From: an uncultured bacterium
GTDB lineage: Bacteria; Desulfobacterota; Syntrophorhabdia; Syntrophorhabdales; JANXAF01
NCBI GenBank assembly: GCA_938084905.1
Contig: CALKEQ010000004.1
Span: 1 to 64,000 of the forward strand
Reading direction: 5' to 3'
Length of the DNA stretch: 64,000 bases
This document shows, in pieces, positions 1-7,972 of this stretch. A model generated the notes under the pieces. That model saw only the letters and a program-made list of their open reading frames with translations. It had not been told where the DNA came from and made no database searches. Numbering within the stretch: the stretch's first letter is position 1; each line of letters begins with the position of its first letter. A program made the translations under genes and the position numbers.

Positions 1-15
1 AGATCCTTACAGGAT

Positions 16-37
16 GGGGAATCCAGGATGGATCCCC
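16..37 (-). terminator. Possible hairpin downstream of the btuB-like gene
   Basis: An inverted repeat (GGGGAATCC and GGATCCCC, one bulged base, 5-base loop) lies about 40 bases past the stop of the TonB receptor. No T-run follows on the minus strand, so it may be a Rho-independent-like 3' end or only an mRNA-stabilising hairpin. Confidence 0.25.
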
Positions 38-77
38 CAGGAGAAGATCTAAAATAAAGGCAAGTCCAACGTAGCAA

Positions 78-2072
78 CTAGATGTCATAGGAAAGCCTAA
101 AGAAGAAGGACCTACCACTTCCAGGATAGCCGGAGATACTGCATACCCCCGATGCATCACAAAATGAACCCAATCTAGTTACATAATCCTTGTCAAGTAG
201 GTTCTTTGCATCGAGTGTAAGTGCCCATTTTTTCTGGAAACGCTTAGTCAATCTCAAATCAAATGTCCAATAAGAGGGAATATCAAAGTATGAGCCAGTC
301 CACGAATTGTACCAACTTCTTCTATCTACGAACCTTCCAATGAGTGAGGCCTCCAAATCAGTGCCTCCATACGCCAGTTCCCCTTTGAAGGTATTTCTCG
401 GTGTGTAGTCAGCACGTCTTTTATCCAATCCTCCTGCCTGAAGCCTCTCCTTCTCGTATGCATCAACGTAAGTGTAGTGAAGAGAAAGAGAGAAACCCCT
501 AAAAGGACCAAATCTCATGTTTGTCTCAAAGCCCTTTGCGCCGTAATCGTCTAAATTGAATGGGCTCCAAACCCATCCTGGCCCAAGAGTCCACGCGATC
601 TTTCTTTCCACCCTCCACCGGAAAAGGGAACCGCTGAAGAATACTCTATCTCCCAAAAAGGACTGTTCATACGTTATGTCACTGTGCCAGCCGACCTCCG
701 GTTTTAGGTCAGGATTTCCCTTTGCCCAGGCTGTCTGTGGCCAGTAAAGGTCATTTGGCGTCGGGGCGGAAAAATGTCTGCCATGAGTTATTTTTACAGA
801 TACCGTTTTCTTCGGATTGAAGACTGCTCCAAACAAAGGCAAAAACTCTTCTCCGAATTCGGAATGGTGTTCAGCCCTTATCCCTCCCAGAAATTTTAGA
901 AAATGTATGGGTGCGTACTCCGCCTCTGTTAGTAGGGCACGTGTATAAATGTTCGCACTTGTCCTTTCCTTTGTGGTCCTTAGTCCGAATTGATCGAGAG
1001 TGTACTGGATCCTTCTCCATCCGTACTCTTTGTATTCGCCCCCAAAGAGAAGGTTCGTTTTCTCAAAAAGCCGAATTGAGATGTTCCCCTCTACACCTGA
1101 TACTCCATTTATTACCCATGTCTCATTGCCTGTGCCAGTTGAGGCGTACCTTTCGTAATAGTAGCTGTACATGTTTCTTTGGAAGCCCTTGAAATTGTAT
1201 CTTAGGGTCTCCTTTGGCACACCTTTTATATCGAGGATAGCGTTTGTATCTCTGTTTTCCTCTCTGTTTATTAAGCTTGCGGCCTCTTCATTGTAAAATA
1301 TGACCCCATTTCTCCAAAACTCCCCTGTCCCTTTTGGTGGCTTAACACCAGGTGTACCTGCTCTTGTCTCTACGTAATCTGAGTATAGGCTTGCCCTAAA
1401 AAATTCCCCCTTATCGAAAACTAGCTTAAGCGAAAGGTCATTTCCTTTAAGATCGCTATTATCTCTAAAACCATCAGTCTCCTTTCTGCCGGCCGTAATA
1501 ATGTACCCAAGATTATCATTTAGGAACCTTCCGTGCTGAAGGTAAGCCCTGAGGGTCCTTTGGGTCCCGTATCCGACTTTTAGATTAAGTTCAGCCTTTT
1601 CCCTTGGTGGGTCCTTTGTGAAAATATTTACCGTTCCACCCATTGCTCCTGAACCGTAAAGCAGAGATCCAGAACCTTTCACAACCTCAATCCTTTCTAT
1701 GTTTTCCAAAGGAAGTCTGGAGACGTCAGCTACTCCGAGGGAAGGAGAATTAACATTAAGGCCATTTATGAGCACCTGTGTTCCCCTTGCCGGCATTCCC
1801 CTTATTCTGATTTCCTCAGCCGCACCACCGTAGTCTCCGTATGTGAGCCATCCAATTCCGGCCTCATTGGCTAGAAGTTCACCAACACTTTTGGGACCTG
1901 TAAGCTCGATATCCTCAGATTTCTTGATTAAAACGGCATTGGGGACAAGACCTCTCTTTTCCTCCATTTTAGTCGCAGATACAACAATCTGCTCAAGTTT
2001 AAAAACCTCTTCTGCAAGACCTGAAAAGGGCCAAAAGGTGAAAAGGATTAAAGCAAAGAAGGTAAGGACCAT
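78..2072 (-). CDS. btuB: TonB-dependent outer-membrane receptor, BtuB-like cobalamin transporter
   Basis: Predicted outer-membrane beta-barrel that imports a corrinoid using TonB energy. The 664-residue protein starts with a hydrophobic signal peptide (about residues 1-20, ending near GLAEE). A TonB-box-like EQIVVSATK follows, then a plug domain (about 45-155, with IRIRGMPARGTQVLINGLNV) and a 22-strand-type barrel ending in aromatic-rich FFFRLSYDI. Length fits the BtuB/FepA family. Substrate assignment rests on the cobalamin riboswitch directly upstream, not on the protein alone. The start is well set: AAGGAGG lies 6 bases before the ATG. That Shine-Dalgarno site is inside a hairpin, so expression is probably shut off at translation when B12 is plentiful. 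Imported B12 would serve the class II ribonucleotide reductase also encoded in this window. Other TonB ligands (siderophore, haem) are less likely. Confidence 0.88.
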   Translation of the reverse strand: MVLTFFALILFTFWPFSGLAEEVFKLEQIVVSATKMEEKRGLVPNAVLIKKSEDIELTGPKSVGELLANEAGIGWLTYGDYGGAAEEIRIRGMPARGTQVLINGLNVNSPSLGVADVSRLPLENIERIEVVKGSGSLLYGSGAMGGTVNIFTKDPPREKAELNLKVGYGTQRTLRAYLQHGRFLNDNLGYIITAGRKETDGFRDNSDLKGNDLSLKLVFDKGEFFRASLYSDYVETRAGTPGVKPPKGTGEFWRNGVIFYNEEAASLINREENRDTNAILDIKGVPKETLRYNFKGFQRNMYSYYYERYASTGTGNETWVINGVSGVEGNISIRLFEKTNLLFGGEYKEYGWRRIQYTLDQFGLRTTKERTSANIYTRALLTEAEYAPIHFLKFLGGIRAEHHSEFGEEFLPLFGAVFNPKKTVSVKITHGRHFSAPTPNDLYWPQTAWAKGNPDLKPEVGWHSDITYEQSFLGDRVFFSGSLFRWRVERKIAWTLGPGWVWSPFNLDDYGAKGFETNMRFGPFRGFSLSLHYTYVDAYEKERLQAGGLDKRRADYTPRNTFKGELAYGGTDLEASLIGRFVDRRSWYNSWTGSYFDIPSYWTFDLRLTKRFQKKWALTLDAKNLLDKDYVTRLGSFCDASGVCSISGYPGSGRSFFFRLSYDI

Positions 2073-2074
2073 GT

Positions 2075-2105
2075 GACACCTCCTTATCCTCGTAAGGATA
2101 GTGTC
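2075..2105 (-). promoter_or_regulatory. Hairpin sequestering the btuB ribosome-binding site
   Basis: The transcript between riboswitch and start codon can fold as GACAC-TA-TCCTTA-loop-TAAGGA-G-GTGTC, burying the AAGGAGG site two bases before ATG. An alternative inner hairpin TATCCT-TACG-AGGATA would free part of it. This looks like the translational expression platform of the cobalamin riboswitch. Pairing is read directly; switching is inferred. Confidence 0.65.
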
Positions 2106-2110
2106 AATTG

Positions 2111-2269
2111 AAGGTTTTGCCCAAGGTTTCCTGGCTTAGGGAATCAGCCTTTACGCCTTCCCATATAGGTATTACCCTATACAGTGGCTCGTCTGTAAAG
2201 GCCCCAAACCCATCACAGTTGCGGGACAGCGGGGGATTTTCACCCCTCTTCCCTTGAAAGCAAAACCTA
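2111..2269 (-). promoter_or_regulatory. Cobalamin (B12) riboswitch
   Basis: Read on the minus strand this leader contains the conserved cobalamin-aptamer core: GGGAAGAGGGGTGAAAATCC, then GCTGTCCCGCAACTGT, and near the 3' end the B12-box-like AAGCCAGGAAACC. The terminal P1 helix is visible as GCAAAACC at the 5' end and GGTTTTGC at the 3' end. It sits between a promoter and the TonB receptor, the usual place for control of B12 uptake. Adenosylcobalamin or a related corrinoid should bind and repress. Confidence 0.93.
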
Positions 2270-2281
2270 ATTGACGTCCCT

Positions 2282-2311
2282 TTTTTATCAGTTTTTTACG
2301 TAGTTCGTCAA
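2282..2311 (-). promoter_or_regulatory. Promoter of the riboswitch-btuB transcript
   Basis: TTGACG, an 18-base spacer and TAAAAA on the minus strand put +1 near 2275, a few bases before the riboswitch P1 helix. The position fits well; the -10 matches consensus at 4 of 6 bases. Confidence 0.5.
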
Positions 2312-2329
2312 TAGAAATCTGATAAAGAT

Positions 2330-3508
2330 CTATTTTAGGCCGAAAATCGGAAAAACTCGCTCTTTTACAAAATTGACAACCCTCTCTACTGACCTCATAC
2401 AGGCTTCTTTCCCTTTCCCACTTACAGGCTCTTCTTTAAGGAAAGAGATGAGATCTAGTTCAGGTCCGTACATCATTCCGCCAATAAGACCCGCAAACTG
2501 ATCCACCACTTCCCTTCCAGTAAAGACAGAGTAAGCACAAGCCCAGAGGGCAGGAGACTTACTTATGCTATATCCACCAGCACCAAGAGCCACAACCTTC
2601 TCGCATGTGCCTTTTAGGGATTCCAGGGCTTTTTTAAAACCCCCTGCAGTCACATTCAGATTTGACAGTGGATCATCCTTGTGAATGTCAGTACCCACAA
2701 GAACGACAAGAAAATCAGGGGAAAAGGCTTTGATTAAGGGAGGTACAATGGACTGGAATGAGTATAGGTACGCATCATCGTCACAGCCGGCTGGTATGGG
2801 AATATTCACGTTGTAGCCGTAACCTTCGTAGTTTCCAAGTTCATGTTCCGAGCCTCCCCCGGGGAATGAAGTAGTTCCTGACTCATGAATAGATATGGTC
2901 AATACTCCATTATCCTCGTAGAAGGCATCCTGAGTCCCATTTCCGTGGTGTGCGTCCATATCGATAATGGCAAACCTTTTACCCCTTTTCCTGAAGTATT
3001 TACCAACTACGGCCACATCGTTTAAGTAGCAAAATCCCATGGCAAAACCTCTTTCTGCGTGATGAAATCCACCAAATGGGTTGAAAGCGAATACCACATT
3101 TTCTTCAACAATTTCACGGAAACATGTGAATGTGCATGACACACATCCAAATGCAAAATCGAACATTCCTTTAAAGATGGGATTGTCTTCTGTGCCTATC
3201 CCTCTTTTTAAAACTTCAAGATCCGGACCTAATTCCGCTCTTTTCAGTACTTCCACATATTCCCTTTCGTGGAAAAGGTATAGAATCTCTTCCTCTACTT
3301 TTTGTGGTTCAACTACCCTGTCAAATCTTTCGTCCAGTAAATTGTACCTTCTTAAAAGCTCAAGAAATACTTTGGCCCTTTGAGGTTTAAATGGGTGATT
3401 CTCGTCGTAGAGCACATCGGCCAGTTTTTCAGAGTACGTTATGAGATTGGCCCACTCCCTTTTTTTCTCCACACGGATATTTGAGTCAGCAAATCCCGGG
3501 TATGTCAA
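2330..3508 (-). CDS. Histone-deacetylase-superfamily (AcuC/HDAC-like) zinc deacetylase
   Basis: Zinc-dependent deacetylase of the arginase/deacetylase fold; bacterial members remove acyl groups from lysines or polyamines. Visible hallmarks are the catalytic His pair GGFHH (about 149-150), DMDAHHGNGT with likely zinc ligands Asp185 and His187, a third ligand Asp274 in GTDIHKDDPL, and the catalytic Tyr313 in GAGGYS. All key residues are present, so it should be active. Length (392) is normal for AcuC-like proteins. The ORF begins at TTG with no good Shine-Dalgarno site; a GTG 12 codons later is an alternative. It follows a small alpha-helical gene by 21 bases, so they are probably co-transcribed. 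In Bacillus AcuC deacetylates acetyl-CoA synthetase; two AMP-forming synthetases with the target-type lysine are in this window, but that link is inference. Confidence 0.85.
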   Translation of the reverse strand: MTYPGFADSNIRVEKKREWANLITYSEKLADVLYDENHPFKPQRAKVFLELLRRYNLLDERFDRVVEPQKVEEEILYLFHEREYVEVLKRAELGPDLEVLKRGIGTEDNPIFKGMFDFAFGCVSCTFTCFREIVEENVVFAFNPFGGFHHAERGFAMGFCYLNDVAVVGKYFRKRGKRFAIIDMDAHHGNGTQDAFYEDNGVLTISIHESGTTSFPGGGSEHELGNYEGYGYNVNIPIPAGCDDDAYLYSFQSIVPPLIKAFSPDFLVVLVGTDIHKDDPLSNLNVTAGGFKKALESLKGTCEKVVALGAGGYSISKSPALWACAYSVFTGREVVDQFAGLIGGMMYGPELDLISFLKEEPVSGKGKEACMRSVERVVNFVKERVFPIFGLK

Positions 3509-3529
3509 GGGAAAAACTTAAATTTACCT

Positions 3530-3793
3530 TTACTCTAGCGCTTCCTCAACCTCCCCGATTTCCATTAGCCTCTCATCCCTTTCAAAATCGTCAAGCTGGG
3601 CGGTCCGAACAGACTGCCAGCCCAGCTTGAGATCTTCTGGAGAGGCATCAGCAACCATCTGGGAGATTTCAGGACCAATTATCAACTTGGTCAAAGATAT
3701 GAAGGCCCTTGCAGCCTTGTCAGCCTGTTCAAGGTCTTTAAGGTTAGCCATCCTCATGAAGGCCTCGAGGAACTCCTTTCGCGTCTTTATCAT
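3530..3793 (-). CDS. Small helical protein of unknown function (weakly DUF2267-like)
   Basis: An 87-residue, probably cytosolic, mostly alpha-helical acidic protein. It has a strong Shine-Dalgarno run (AAGGGGGGT) 7 bases before its ATG, which supports it as a real gene. The central stretch (ADKAARAFISL, ADASPEDLKLGW) resembles the helical repeat of DUF2267-type proteins, but the match is from memory and weak. It is immediately upstream of the deacetylase on the same strand, so it may be a partner or an independent gene. No catalytic motif or membrane segment is seen. Confidence 0.65.
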   Translation of the reverse strand: MIKTRKEFLEAFMRMANLKDLEQADKAARAFISLTKLIIGPEISQMVADASPEDLKLGWQSVRTAQLDDFERDERLMEIGEVEEALE

Positions 3794-3840
3794 TGATTAC
3801 ACCCCCCTTAACTCATTAATGCTCCATTTACCGAAGATTG

Positions 3841-4590
3841 TCAAGATCTTCCTGATCCACTAAACCCTGAAAGTCTCATGAAGTTTTCGGAAAGGACAAG
3901 ATTTTTTTCTCTCTCAGATAAAGGAAGGGTTAGGATCTTATAAAGCTCGGCCTTCATATTACCAAATGGATAATCAGAGCCAAAAAGAATCCTTTGCGGT
4001 CCAATCTTTCTTAAAAACTCCCGAATGACCTCTTGAGGAGCAAGGGAGGTGTCAAAATAGACGTTTTCCTTCTTCTCAAAAGCCTTTAAAAACTGGAAAG
4101 GATTCCCGCCAAGTAGCCCAAGATGGGGAATTATGAGTGTCACTCCAGAGGCAATCTCTAAAAACATCTCAGTAAAACGGAGTTCCTCTTCAAAAAGGAC
4201 AGGCTTCTTACTTTTTCTCAGCTTATCAATAAGAGAGAAGATCTTCTCTTCTTTTATAACTTGGTAATTCGATGCGAAATCTTGCCTTCCGCGCATCCAG
4301 TGCCATTTTCCACCGTAATAAGGTGGCGGGATTGGATCAAAATCGTCCCTTTCGAAATCTTCACGAATATAGTGGTACGGTATAAAAAAGTTTGTTTGCC
4401 TTGATTCTTCAAGGACCCTCACGTTTATTTCGTCAGAGGCTATCGCTGTGGAAGGAAATGGCATTATAACCGCAAAGGATACATTTGCCTCCCTCATCTG
4501 GGAAATAAGATCAGCCCTTTTCACCTCAATACCGAGGCTCAAAGAGGGTCCAAAATGGCAGTGGCTATCGATTATGAAGTATGACTCCAT
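3841..4590 (-). CDS. Amidohydrolase-2 family TIM-barrel metal hydrolase
   Basis: A 249-residue member of the amidohydrolase-related group (PF04909 type). The N-terminus carries the metal-binding IDSHCHFG (HxH), a later IPHLG provides a His ligand, and LFGSDYPFG near the C-terminus carries the conserved catalytic Asp. The family includes decarboxylases and lactonases, and the substrate is unknown. Its ATG lies inside the end of pyrC (19-base overlap), so it is probably translated with the pyrimidine genes as the last gene of pyrR-pyrB-pyrC. That invites a role near pyrimidine metabolism, but it could simply be housed there. A paralogue occurs at 60359-61186. Confidence 0.78.
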   Translation of the reverse strand: MESYFIIDSHCHFGPSLSLGIEVKRADLISQMREANVSFAVIMPFPSTAIASDEINVRVLEESRQTNFFIPYHYIREDFERDDFDPIPPPYYGGKWHWMRGRQDFASNYQVIKEEKIFSLIDKLRKSKKPVLFEEELRFTEMFLEIASGVTLIIPHLGLLGGNPFQFLKAFEKKENVYFDTSLAPQEVIREFLRKIGPQRILFGSDYPFGNMKAELYKILTLPLSEREKNLVLSENFMRLSGFSGSGRS

Positions 4591-5882
4591 TCTATAGGAA
4601 GACTTTCGTCCCTGTAAACTATTCTTCCGTCAACGATCGTAAGGAGGTTTTTCCCTTTCAGTCTCATGCCGTGAAAAGGAGTGTTCTTTCCTTTAGAGAG
4701 GAATTCTTCTCTTTTTACTATCCATTCTCTATACGGGTCAAAAACCGTAATGTCCGCAGCTCCCCCTTCAACTAAGACTCCGTACGGGACCCCAATGAGC
4801 CTAGCCGGGTTTATCGTCATCTTTGCCAAAAGGCTTTTAAGATCGAGTATCCCTTCGTGAAAAAGGGAAAGGGAAAGGGAAAGGGCGGTCTCGAAACCGG
4901 AAATGCCGGAGGATGCAAGGGCAAATTCCAATTCTTTGGATGCTGCCTCATGTGGTGCATGATCCGTCGATATTATCTCAATTACCCCTTCTTTTAGACC
5001 CTCCTTTATGGCCTCCACATCTCTTTTTGACCTAAGCGGCGGGTTCACCTTAAAATTGGGATCGAAAGATAGAATCGATTCTTCAGTAAGGACGAAATAG
5101 TGGGGGCAGGTATCACATGTGAGCTTATCGAACCTCTTTTTTTTCTCCCTTATCACATTCACACTCCCCTCTGTGGACACGTGTGTGATGTGGATCCTTG
5201 AATTTACGTATTCCGCAATTCTTATATCCCTCAAAACCATAATCTCTTCAGCTATTGGTGGAACCCCATCTAACCCAGTCAAAAGCGAAAAAAAACCCTC
5301 GTTTACACATCCAGTTGAAAGATCGGGCTCCTCACAGTGGGAAATGAGAGGAATGGAAAAAATCTTTATGTATTCGAGGGCCCTTCTTAAAACCTGCGAA
5401 TTTTTAACCGGTTTACCATCATCAGAAATAGCCACAATACCGGCCAACACCATCTCACCTATCTCCGATAGCTCTTCACCTTTTAAACCTTTTGTGACAG
5501 CACCGCACGGAAAGACCCTACAGCAACCCTCCTCCTTAGCCTTTCTTATTATGAACTCCGTCACACTTTTATTGTCATTCACAGGATCAGTGTTGGCCAT
5601 GCAGACAACAGAGGTAAACCCTCCCTTTGCAGCTGAAAGTGTGCCTGTCCTTATGGTCTCCTTGTACTCGTATCCTGGCTCCCTGAGATGGCAGTGGATG
5701 TCGATAAGCCCAGGACTCACAACAAGACCTTGAGCGTCTATGACAGTTAGTTCTCCTTCCCCTTTTACATCTAAGTTCTTCCCTATCTTAGATATTTTAG
5801 AACCTTCGATTAGTACATCAAGCTCGCTATCTAGGTCAGTTGCAGGATCTATCACCCTTCCCTTTTTAATTAGTATCTTCAC
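4572..5882 (-). CDS. pyrC: Dihydroorotase
   Basis: Cyclises carbamoyl-aspartate to dihydroorotate, third step of UMP synthesis. The 436-residue length and motifs fit class I (Bacillus/Aquifex type) dihydroorotase: zinc site [10 protein letters not shown] near residue 60, the SDDGKPV segment near 155, later His ligands, and STDHAPH near 305 with the catalytic Asp. The ATG overlaps the end of pyrB by 4 bases. In Aquifex and relatives this class works in complex with aspartate carbamoyltransferase, consistent with the gene pairing. A simple repeat inside the gene encodes SLSLSLSL. Confidence 0.96.
   Translation of the reverse strand: MKILIKKGRVIDPATDLDSELDVLIEGSKISKIGKNLDVKGEGELTVIDAQGLVVSPGLIDIHCHLREPGYEYKETIRTGTLSAAKGGFTSVVCMANTDPVNDNKSVTEFIIRKAKEEGCCRVFPCGAVTKGLKGEELSEIGEMVLAGIVAISDDGKPVKNSQVLRRALEYIKIFSIPLISHCEEPDLSTGCVNEGFFSLLTGLDGVPPIAEEIMVLRDIRIAEYVNSRIHITHVSTEGSVNVIREKKKRFDKLTCDTCPHYFVLTEESILSFDPNFKVNPPLRSKRDVEAIKEGLKEGVIEIISTDHAPHEAASKELEFALASSGISGFETALSLSLSLFHEGILDLKSLLAKMTINPARLIGVPYGVLVEGGAADITVFDPYREWIVKREEFLSKGKNTPFHGMRLKGKNLLTIVDGRIVYRDESLPIEWSHTS
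4865..4885 (+). repeat. (GGGAAA) repeat with G-quadruplex pattern inside pyrC
   Basis: Four GGG runs separated by exactly AAA stand on the plus strand, the template strand for pyrC. The repeat encodes alternating Ser-Leu in the protein. It meets the sequence rule for an intramolecular G-quadruplex and is also a candidate slippage site. Confidence 0.7.
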
Positions 5883-6802
5883 TCCTCTCTCCCAAGTAGT
5901 AAATAAAGTACGGCCATTCGGACAGCTACTCCATTTTCTACCTGGTCAAGAATCACAGAATACGGACCATCAGCCACCTCGTCCATAATCTCCACACCTC
6001 TGTTCATTGGACCTGGATGCATGATTATAACGTCATCCTTCGCAAGAGCGACATGTTCCTTTTTTAGGCCATAGAAGGATGCGTACTCCTTCACTGAGGG
6101 AATATAGGATGTCCCCCCTCTCTCCTTCTGGATTCTAAGAGCCATTATAACGTCCGCATTCCTCACAGCATTCTCAATTTTGTACTCCACCTTCACACCT
6201 AACGACTCTATATAAGGAGGGATTAGACTTGGAGGACCGCAGCATATGACCTCATTTCCGAATTTCTTCAAACAGTGTATGTTCGACCTTGCCACCCTAC
6301 TATGGGCTATGTCTCCGATTATTGCCACGTTCAGATTTTCAATTCTCCCCTTTTTCTCCCTTATGGTAAAGAGGTCAAGAAGGGCCTGTGTAGGGTGTTC
6401 GTGGGCGCCGTCTCCAGCATTTACAACTGATGACTTAAGCACTTTTGAGAGAATGTGGGGGGCACCTGCCTGAGAATGCCTTATCACAATTACGTCAGGT
6501 TGCATCGACTGCAGATTTAAAGCGGTATCCCTTAACGTTTCTCCCTTAACAACACTACTTGTAGTTGCCGATATATTAACAGTGTCTGCACTTAGCCTTT
6601 TTGCCGCGATCTCAAATGAGGTTCTAGTTCTCGTACTTGGTTCAAAAAAGAGTGTGATGACAGTCTTTCCCCTTAATGTTGGAACTTTTTTTATGTCCCT
6701 TCTTGAAACCTCCTTGAAAGATTCTGCAGTATCTAGTATGAGCAGGATCTCATCCCTAGAGAGCTCCCTTATCCCTAAAAGGTCCTTCCTTTTCCAGTGC
6801 AT
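5879..6802 (-). CDS. pyrB: Aspartate carbamoyltransferase, catalytic chain
   Basis: Joins carbamoyl phosphate to aspartate, committing flux to pyrimidines. The 307-residue protein has the carbamoyl-phosphate loop [11 protein letters not shown] (about 55-65), [10 protein letters not shown] near 137 and [10 protein letters not shown] near 265. No regulatory chain (pyrI) is present in the window, so it resembles the unregulated trimeric type. It overlaps pyrR by one base and pyrC by four, indicating one transcript. Confidence 0.97.
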   Translation of the reverse strand: MHWKRKDLLGIRELSRDEILLILDTAESFKEVSRRDIKKVPTLRGKTVITLFFEPSTRTRTSFEIAAKRLSADTVNISATTSSVVKGETLRDTALNLQSMQPDVIVIRHSQAGAPHILSKVLKSSVVNAGDGAHEHPTQALLDLFTIREKKGRIENLNVAIIGDIAHSRVARSNIHCLKKFGNEVICCGPPSLIPPYIESLGVKVEYKIENAVRNADVIMALRIQKERGGTSYIPSVKEYASFYGLKKEHVALAKDDVIIMHPGPMNRGVEIMDEVADGPYSVILDQVENGVAVRMAVLYLLLGREE

Positions 6803-7341
6803 TAGTCCTTAAAACTCCTTGTTATTACAACCTCATCCACACCGTCCACTTCTTTTAGCCTAACGAGCACCTCCTCTCCAGGGGCTACCCTGTAGGTGAG
6901 CCCGATGTAATCAGGATGTATCGGTAGCTCCCTCTCGTCCCTGTCGACAATTACTGCGAGTTGGATCTTTTTCGGTCTTCCCATGTCCATTATAGCGTCA
7001 AGCGCTGCCCTTGCCGTTCGTCCAGTGTGGATCACATCATCCACAAGGATTACAACCATGTTATTCACATCGAATGGGATTTCCGTTCTTCTTACCTTTG
7101 GCGATTTCAGTTTAAATATGTCATCCCTGTACATTGTTATATCAAGAATCCCCATCGGGATGTCAAAATTCTCCATAGCCCTAATTCTATCCTTTATCCT
7201 CGAGGCGAGGTAAACACCTCTCGTTCTTATGCCTATCAGGCAGAGGTCAGGACAGCCGTGATTCCTTTCGAGTATTTCGTAACATATCCTGTTTAAAACC
7301 TTTTCAAGGGCACCTTCACCGAGAATAGGAGTCGTTTCCAT
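6802..7341 (-). CDS. pyrR: PyrR: pyrimidine regulatory protein / uracil phosphoribosyltransferase
   Basis: PRTase-fold protein; in Bacillus it binds pyr mRNA with UMP to cause attenuation and also has uracil phosphoribosyltransferase activity. The 179-residue sequence contains the PRPP loop [17 protein letters not shown] (about 95-110) and TRGVYLASR near the N-terminus. It is first in the pyrR-pyrB-pyrC operon. The predicted promoter leaves only 5-7 untranslated bases and no Shine-Dalgarno site, so there is no room for a PyrR attenuator upstream of pyrR itself. Control may act elsewhere or the protein may mainly be an enzyme. Confidence 0.94.
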   Translation of the reverse strand: METTPILGEGALEKVLNRICYEILERNHGCPDLCLIGIRTRGVYLASRIKDRIRAMENFDIPMGILDITMYRDDIFKLKSPKVRRTEIPFDVNNMVVILVDDVIHTGRTARAALDAIMDMGRPKKIQLAVIVDRDERELPIHPDYIGLTYRVAPGEEVLVRLKEVDGVDEVVITRSFKD

Positions 7342-7354
7342 CGGCTTTTTTAAC

Positions 7355-7382
7355 TATATAGGAGTTTTAAAAAAAAATCCAA
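7355..7382 (-). promoter_or_regulatory. Promoter of the pyrR operon
   Basis: Minus-strand TTGGAT, 16 bases (T-rich), TATATA; alternatively an 18-base spacer to TATAGT. Predicted +1 is 5-7 bases before the pyrR ATG, giving a nearly leaderless mRNA. Confidence 0.5.
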
Positions 7383-7481
7383 CGGTGATTTACTCAAGGT
7401 AGGCCAAAACGGAGAGGGAACTTAAGATCTCAGTAGAGAGGACGATAATAAGGTAGAAAAGTTTTGTAAGAGGAGGTAAAT

Positions 7482-7889
7482 ATGGCTTTTATTGAGTGGA
7501 CTGAGCAGAATAAAACGAACGTTAAAGTGTGCGATGACCAACATAAGAAGCTTTTTGCAATGGTTAACAAGCTTTACGATGCTATGAGAGAAGGTAAGGG
7601 CAAGGAGGTCATGGGTGAGATTCTAAACGAACTTCTCCGCTACACCCTTTACCACTTCTCCACGGAAGAGGAACTCATGGAGAAGTACTCCTATCCAGGT
7701 TTTATATGGCATAAAAAGGAGCATACCGAGTTGGCGAATAAGGCGAAGGCTCTCAAAGAGAGATTTGAAGCTGGGGAATTTATTATGAGTGTTGAAGTCT
7801 TAAACTTTTTGAAGGACTGGCTAAACAACCATACCGTTGGGTCGGATAAAAAATACGGAACCTTTCTAAACGAAAAGGGAGTATTCTGA
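7482..7889 (+). CDS. Bacteriohemerythrin, single-domain di-iron oxygen-binding protein
   Basis: Cytosolic four-helix-bundle protein that binds O2 at a di-iron centre, used for O2 sensing, storage or delivery. All seven ligands are visible: His21, His58 and Glu62 (HFSTE), His77 and His81 (HKKEH), His117 and Asp122 (HTVGSD). Its 135 residues match the single-domain type. A strong AGAGGAGGT site lies 6 bases before ATG. It is monocistronic, divergent from pyrR, and fits an anaerobe or microaerophile facing oxygen. Confidence 0.95.
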   Translation: MAFIEWTEQNKTNVKVCDDQHKKLFAMVNKLYDAMREGKGKEVMGEILNELLRYTLYHFSTEEELMEKYSYPGFIWHKKEHTELANKAKALKERFEAGEFIMSVEVLNFLKDWLNNHTVGSDKKYGTFLNEKGVF

Positions 7890-7917
7890 CCTTCATCTCT
7901 TCTTTTGGCTAAATCTC

Positions 7918-7946
7918 TTGACTCCCTCTCTTCCCTTTGATAAACT
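7918..7946 (+). promoter_or_regulatory. Promoter of the tripartite efflux operon
   Basis: TTGACT, 17 bases, TAAACT on the plus strand; +1 predicted near 7953, inside the palindrome at 7951-7966. Confidence 0.5.
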
Positions 7947-7950
7947 CCAA

Positions 7951-7966
7951 CTGAACAGGCGTTCAG
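7951..7966 (+). promoter_or_regulatory. Palindromic operator (TetR-type?) at the efflux promoter
   Basis: Perfect inverted repeat CTGAAC-AGGC-GTTCAG over the predicted transcription start. TetR/AcrR-family regulators of efflux pumps often bind such palindromes. No regulator gene is adjacent. The palindrome is observed; the operator role is inferred. Confidence 0.5.
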
Positions 7967-7972
7967 AATAAA

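Noticed and set aside
5119-5733. Long plus-strand ORF of 204 residues inside pyrC
   Set aside because: It is the antisense shadow of a strongly supported pyrC and has a low-complexity Ser/Leu/Phe composition with no motif.
7342-7481. PyrR-binding attenuator upstream of pyrR
   Set aside because: The predicted transcript leaves only 5-7 untranslated bases, and no anti-terminator/terminator pair is visible.
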